Source of the DNA: a bacterium
Lineage (GTDB): Bacteria > Verrucomicrobiota > Verrucomicrobiae > JAJYAR01
Assembly (NCBI GenBank): GCA_021779435.1
Contig: JAJYAR010000143.1
Span: forward strand, 1-7,006
Reading direction: 5' to 3'
Length of the DNA: 7,006 nt
Position 1 is the stretch's first letter. Each line of letters opens with the position of its first letter. The position numbers and the translations under genes were made by a program. The notes under the pieces were generated by a model. It had not been told where the DNA came from, did no database searches, and saw only the letters and a list, made by a program, of their open reading frames with translations. This document shows positions 4,540-7,006 of the stretch, piece by piece.

Positions 4540-6900
4540 GTGAAGCGTGCGCTGATGCTCGCGCTCGTGGCCGCTCTCCCGCTTGCGGGACAAGGCCGGC
4601 GCGCACACGACGTCGCCGCCGAGCTTGCCTCGGCTACGCTCGACCCCGCTGCGTGTTACCGCGTCCACGACTTCCGCATCGCGCGCCCGGGTTTGACGAT
4701 CTATTTCAATTCCGGTTACCTGATCTTCGCCAAACCGGTGAACGGCATCCGCCCCGGCGCCTATTTCGCTTCGACCACCGATGCCGGCGACGGCGAGGTT
4801 TTGGTAGTGCCGCCGAATCGAGCCGAGCGCCTCTCGCTGACCCGCTTCACCGGGTCTCCCACGCTGGACGCTCATTTTCAGGGCGCGTTCCTGATTCTGG
4901 GAGATGGCTCCGCCGACGCCCTGGCAGCGTCGCTCGCCACCAACCGCGTAACCACTCCCGCGGCCGGCAAGGAGGACGTCCCCGCCATCTTATCCGCTCA
5001 GGCTTCGCCCGCGCTGCGAGTCGTGCTCGGCAATTTCACAGTCCGGCTTGTGCTCGACCTGCTTTCTCAGACGCGCGCCGGCGGTGTTTTCGTTCTGAGC
5101 GCGCTCGGTAGCGCCGCCGGCGGCTTCGACGCCGTCTACGACCCCGCTCATGAGCCTAACGTCACGGTCGGGCAGTTCGCGCAGCGGAATCAACGTCAGT
5201 ACTTCGATATCTGGACTTCGTTCTCCCCGCAAAGAGCCGCTTCCACCGTTACGCAGACACCTCCGTCCGTCCCTGCTTCCTACCGCATCGACGCTTCCTT
5301 CGACTCCAATCTCACTCTCGACGCCTCGTCCACGGTCACCTTCGACGCTCCGGCGGTCATTCAGGCCGCCTTGCCCTGCTTCATTTCCGCGCACGAGACG
5401 GTCCTCTCCGCCCGGACCGACGGCGAGCCTGCTGAAATCTTCCAGCCCCTTTCGCTTGACGGATCGCCCTCGCTGTTCGACGACGGCCAGGACTTCCTCC
5501 TCGTGCCCGCCCATCCGCTCGCCAAAGGCCGCCATACGATCGAGTTCCACCACCACGGCAACGTGATTCGCCGCGCACCCGACGGATTGCTCTTCGTCGA
5601 ATCCCGCGGCACATGGTATCCGCAGATCGGTATGGGACTCGCAAACTTCGATGTTCACTTCACATTCCCCGCCGACCTCACGCTCGTCGCCACCGGCGAC
5701 ATTGTTGAGGACACGGTGACCGCGGGCCGGCGCAGCCTTCATGTTGTCACGCCCGTGCCGGTGCGCTTTGCCGGCTTCAACCTCGGCAAGTTTCAAACCA
5801 GCGAACTCCTCCAGGGGCCGCTGCGCCTGCGCATCTGCGCCAATCCCCCTCCCATGCCTCCCCCGCCCACCGCGGCGCCGCCGGCCCTGGCGCCGTTCCA
5901 GAAGCGCGCGGACGCGCTTCCCCCCACGGCGCCCCTTGAGCCCTATCGCGACGCGCTGCGCCGTATTTCGCAGAACACAGCCTCGACGTTCGCCTATCTG
6001 TCTTCGCTGCTCGGTCCGCCGCCTTTGAAGACCAACACCATCTCGCCGATTCCGAGTTCCTTTGGGCAAGGTTTCCCGGGCCTCGTCTACCTGTCGAATC
6101 TGGCGTATCTCGATCCCGCGCGCGCCGCTTCGGGCGTCGGGCCTCGCTCCGCGCAGGTGTTCTTCTTCGATCTTCTGGAGACGCACGAGATCGCCCACCA
6201 GTGGTGGGGCAACCTTGTCGTACCCGCCGGCGATTCCGACGAATGGCTTGTCGAAGCGCTTGCCAACTACACCGCTCTCATGTACCTCGAGCAGCGAAAA
6301 GGCCCGGGCGCGGTGCAGCAGGTGCTTGAGGAGTACCGCAAGAACCTGCTCGCGCGCGACTCGCGGGGGCAGACCATCGAGTCCGCCGGTCCGATCGTCT
6401 GGGGCGCAAGGCTGCGTAGTTCCAGTGCGCCGGAAGCGTGGCGCGTCATCACCTACGAGAAGGGCTCGTGGATTATTCACATGCTCCGCCGGAGGATGGG
6501 CGACGAGCGCTTCGACGAATTTCTCCGGACCCTCTGCACCCGCTTTGAGGATTCGCCGATGTCCACGCAACAGTTTGAGGCGGCGGCTCGCGGGTTTCTT
6601 CCCCGTGGCGCAACGCTGGCCGGTTTTTTCGACAATTGGGTCTACGGCACCGGCATCCCCTCGCTCAAGCTCTCGTACTCGGTGCGAAACGGGCGGCTGG
6701 CCGGCTCTTTGCAGCAGCTCGACGTCGACCCGGGGTTCACCGCTTCTGTGCCGATCGAGATCCGCGATGCCGCGGCGTCCGGGACGGTCCTGCATTGGGT
6801 TGAGACCGGCGACGAGCCTGTTGCCTTCTCCTATCCGGTCCGTTCGCGCAACGCCCGCGCCGCCATCGCGCCGGGCATGCTCGACCGCGGTTCACGGTGA
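4540..6900 (+). CDS. Secreted M1-family zinc metallopeptidase
   Basis: A 786-residue exported protein. The chosen GTG gives a short signal peptide, MKRALMLALVAALPLAGQG (1-19); the frame is open from 4267, but that part overlaps the previous gene and lacks signal character. Residues 20-240 form an extra N-terminal domain (IYFNSG at 54-59, later ERLSLTRFTGSP). From about 248 (YRIDASFDSNL...) an M1-type beta domain begins. The zinc site is HEIAH (549-553) plus E572 eighteen residues later (HExxH-x18-E), followed by the WLVEALANY segment. Y639 in TYEKGSWIIHMLR matches the transition-state tyrosine. The usual GAMEN substrate-binding motif is not visible; its place seems taken by GQGFPGLVYLS (509-519), so classical aminopeptidase activity is uncertain. 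A proline-rich stretch (435-455) interrupts the region before the catalytic domain. Likely acts outside the cytoplasm on peptides or proteins. Family is confident; substrate is unknown. Confidence 0.9.
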   Translation: MKRALMLALVAALPLAGQGRRAHDVAAELASATLDPAACYRVHDFRIARPGLTIYFNSGYLIFAKPVNGIRPGAYFASTTDAGDGEVLVVPPNRAERLSLTRFTGSPTLDAHFQGAFLILGDGSADALAASLATNRVTTPAAGKEDVPAILSAQASPALRVVLGNFTVRLVLDLLSQTRAGGVFVLSALGSAAGGFDAVYDPAHEPNVTVGQFAQRNQRQYFDIWTSFSPQRAASTVTQTPPSVPASYRIDASFDSNLTLDASSTVTFDAPAVIQAALPCFISAHETVLSARTDGEPAEIFQPLSLDGSPSLFDDGQDFLLVPAHPLAKGRHTIEFHHHGNVIRRAPDGLLFVESRGTWYPQIGMGLANFDVHFTFPADLTLVATGDIVEDTVTAGRRSLHVVTPVPVRFAGFNLGKFQTSELLQGPLRLRICANPPPMPPPPTAAPPALAPFQKRADALPPTAPLEPYRDALRRISQNTASTFAYLSSLLGPPPLKTNTISPIPSSFGQGFPGLVYLSNLAYLDPARAASGVGPRSAQVFFFDLLETHEIAHQWWGNLVVPAGDSDEWLVEALANYTALMYLEQRKGPGAVQQVLEEYRKNLLARDSRGQTIESAGPIVWGARLRSSSAPEAWRVITYEKGSWIIHMLRRRMGDERFDEFLRTLCTRFEDSPMSTQQFEAAARGFLPRGATLAGFFDNWVYGTGIPSLKLSYSVRNGRLAGSLQQLDVDPGFTASVPIEIRDAAASGTVLHWVETGDEPVAFSYPVRSRNARAAIAPGMLDRGSR

Positions 6901-6915
6901 ACTCTCCCGGCGCGT

Positions 6916-6921
6916 CACAAT
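6916..6921 (+). promoter_or_regulatory. -10-like box placed for leaderless transcription of the last gene
   Basis: CACAAT (four of six matches to TATAAT) ends 6 nt before the ATG at 6928, the same spacing as the box ahead of the M1-like gene, so the predicted transcription start is the A of the start codon. There is no ribosome-binding site in the 27-nt gap. Weak on its own. Confidence 0.3.
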
Positions 6922-6927
6922 CGTCTC

Positions 6928-7006
6928 ATGTCCGAAGACCGTCTCCGCTTCGATCCGGCGATTCGAGCCGCGCTGTGGCGCGACCTTGCCGCCGAGATCG
7001 AAGCGT
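6928..7006 (+). CDS. Start of an unidentified gene, possibly a PLP-dependent decarboxylase
   Basis: Only 26 residues are visible before the window ends (MSEDRLRFDPAIRAALWRDL and on to AAEIEA). The text is a clean, GC-biased coding frame that starts 27 nt after the peptidase stop. The pattern FDPxxRAALWRxLAxxIEA resembles the N-terminal helix of pyridoxal-phosphate-dependent decarboxylases of the aromatic-amino-acid/diaminobutyrate group, but this part carries no catalytic residue, so the family is a guess. That a gene starts here is fairly sure. Confidence 0.6.
   Translation, partial: MSEDRLRFDPAIRAALWRDLAAEIEA

Noticed and set aside
4990..6795. A 601-codon open frame on the minus strand inside the M1-like gene
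   Set aside because: It is exactly antisense to a gene with clear catalytic motifs, its protein is rich in Arg/Gly/Glu with no recognisable domain, and such frames are common opposite GC-rich genes.

Overview
The window looks like chromosomal DNA of a GC-rich acidobacterium, probably of the Solibacter/Bryobacter type. This is inferred from family content only: a relic of the large MacB/FtsX-type permeases that are abundant in Acidobacteriota, a YtxH protein next to a DUF948-like protein, and a secreted M1-family metallopeptidase with a proline-rich insertion. No taxonomic marker gene is present.

Left part (1-678, minus strand): the first 209 codons of ornithine carbamoyltransferase (argF), which runs off the left edge. 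It has a good sigma70-type promoter and a sequence resembling an ARG box between the promoter and the start codon. Positions 679-1229 hold no intact gene. On the minus strand there are scattered frames that faintly resemble a decayed PIN-domain toxin.

Middle (1230-2311): a compact minus-strand toxin-antitoxin operon, with a BrnT-like toxin first, then a ribbon-helix-helix (CopG-type) antitoxin. Their reading frames overlap by 17 nt, and a perfect 17-bp palindrome sits on the predicted -10 box. Immediately beyond this promoter, on the plus strand, lies a permease remnant that lacks its beginning and has a large internal in-frame deletion. The region 690-2311 therefore reads as a small accessory/decay island between housekeeping genes.

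Right part (2458-7006, plus strand): five genes in the same direction with short gaps. They are a YtxH-type small membrane protein, a DUF948-like membrane-anchored coiled-coil protein, a HEAT-repeat protein with a C-terminal beta domain, a secreted M1-like zinc metallopeptidase lacking a recognisable GAMEN motif, and the first codons of another gene. The first two probably work together at the membrane. Whether the HEAT-repeat and peptidase genes belong to the same transcription unit is unclear, because -10-like hexamers placed for leaderless transcription precede both the peptidase and the last gene. I found no CRISPR array, tRNA, rRNA or intact insertion sequence, and no clear candidate for an entirely new system. 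The points of most interest are the toxin-antitoxin/permease-relic junction, the argF control region and the unusual peptidase.
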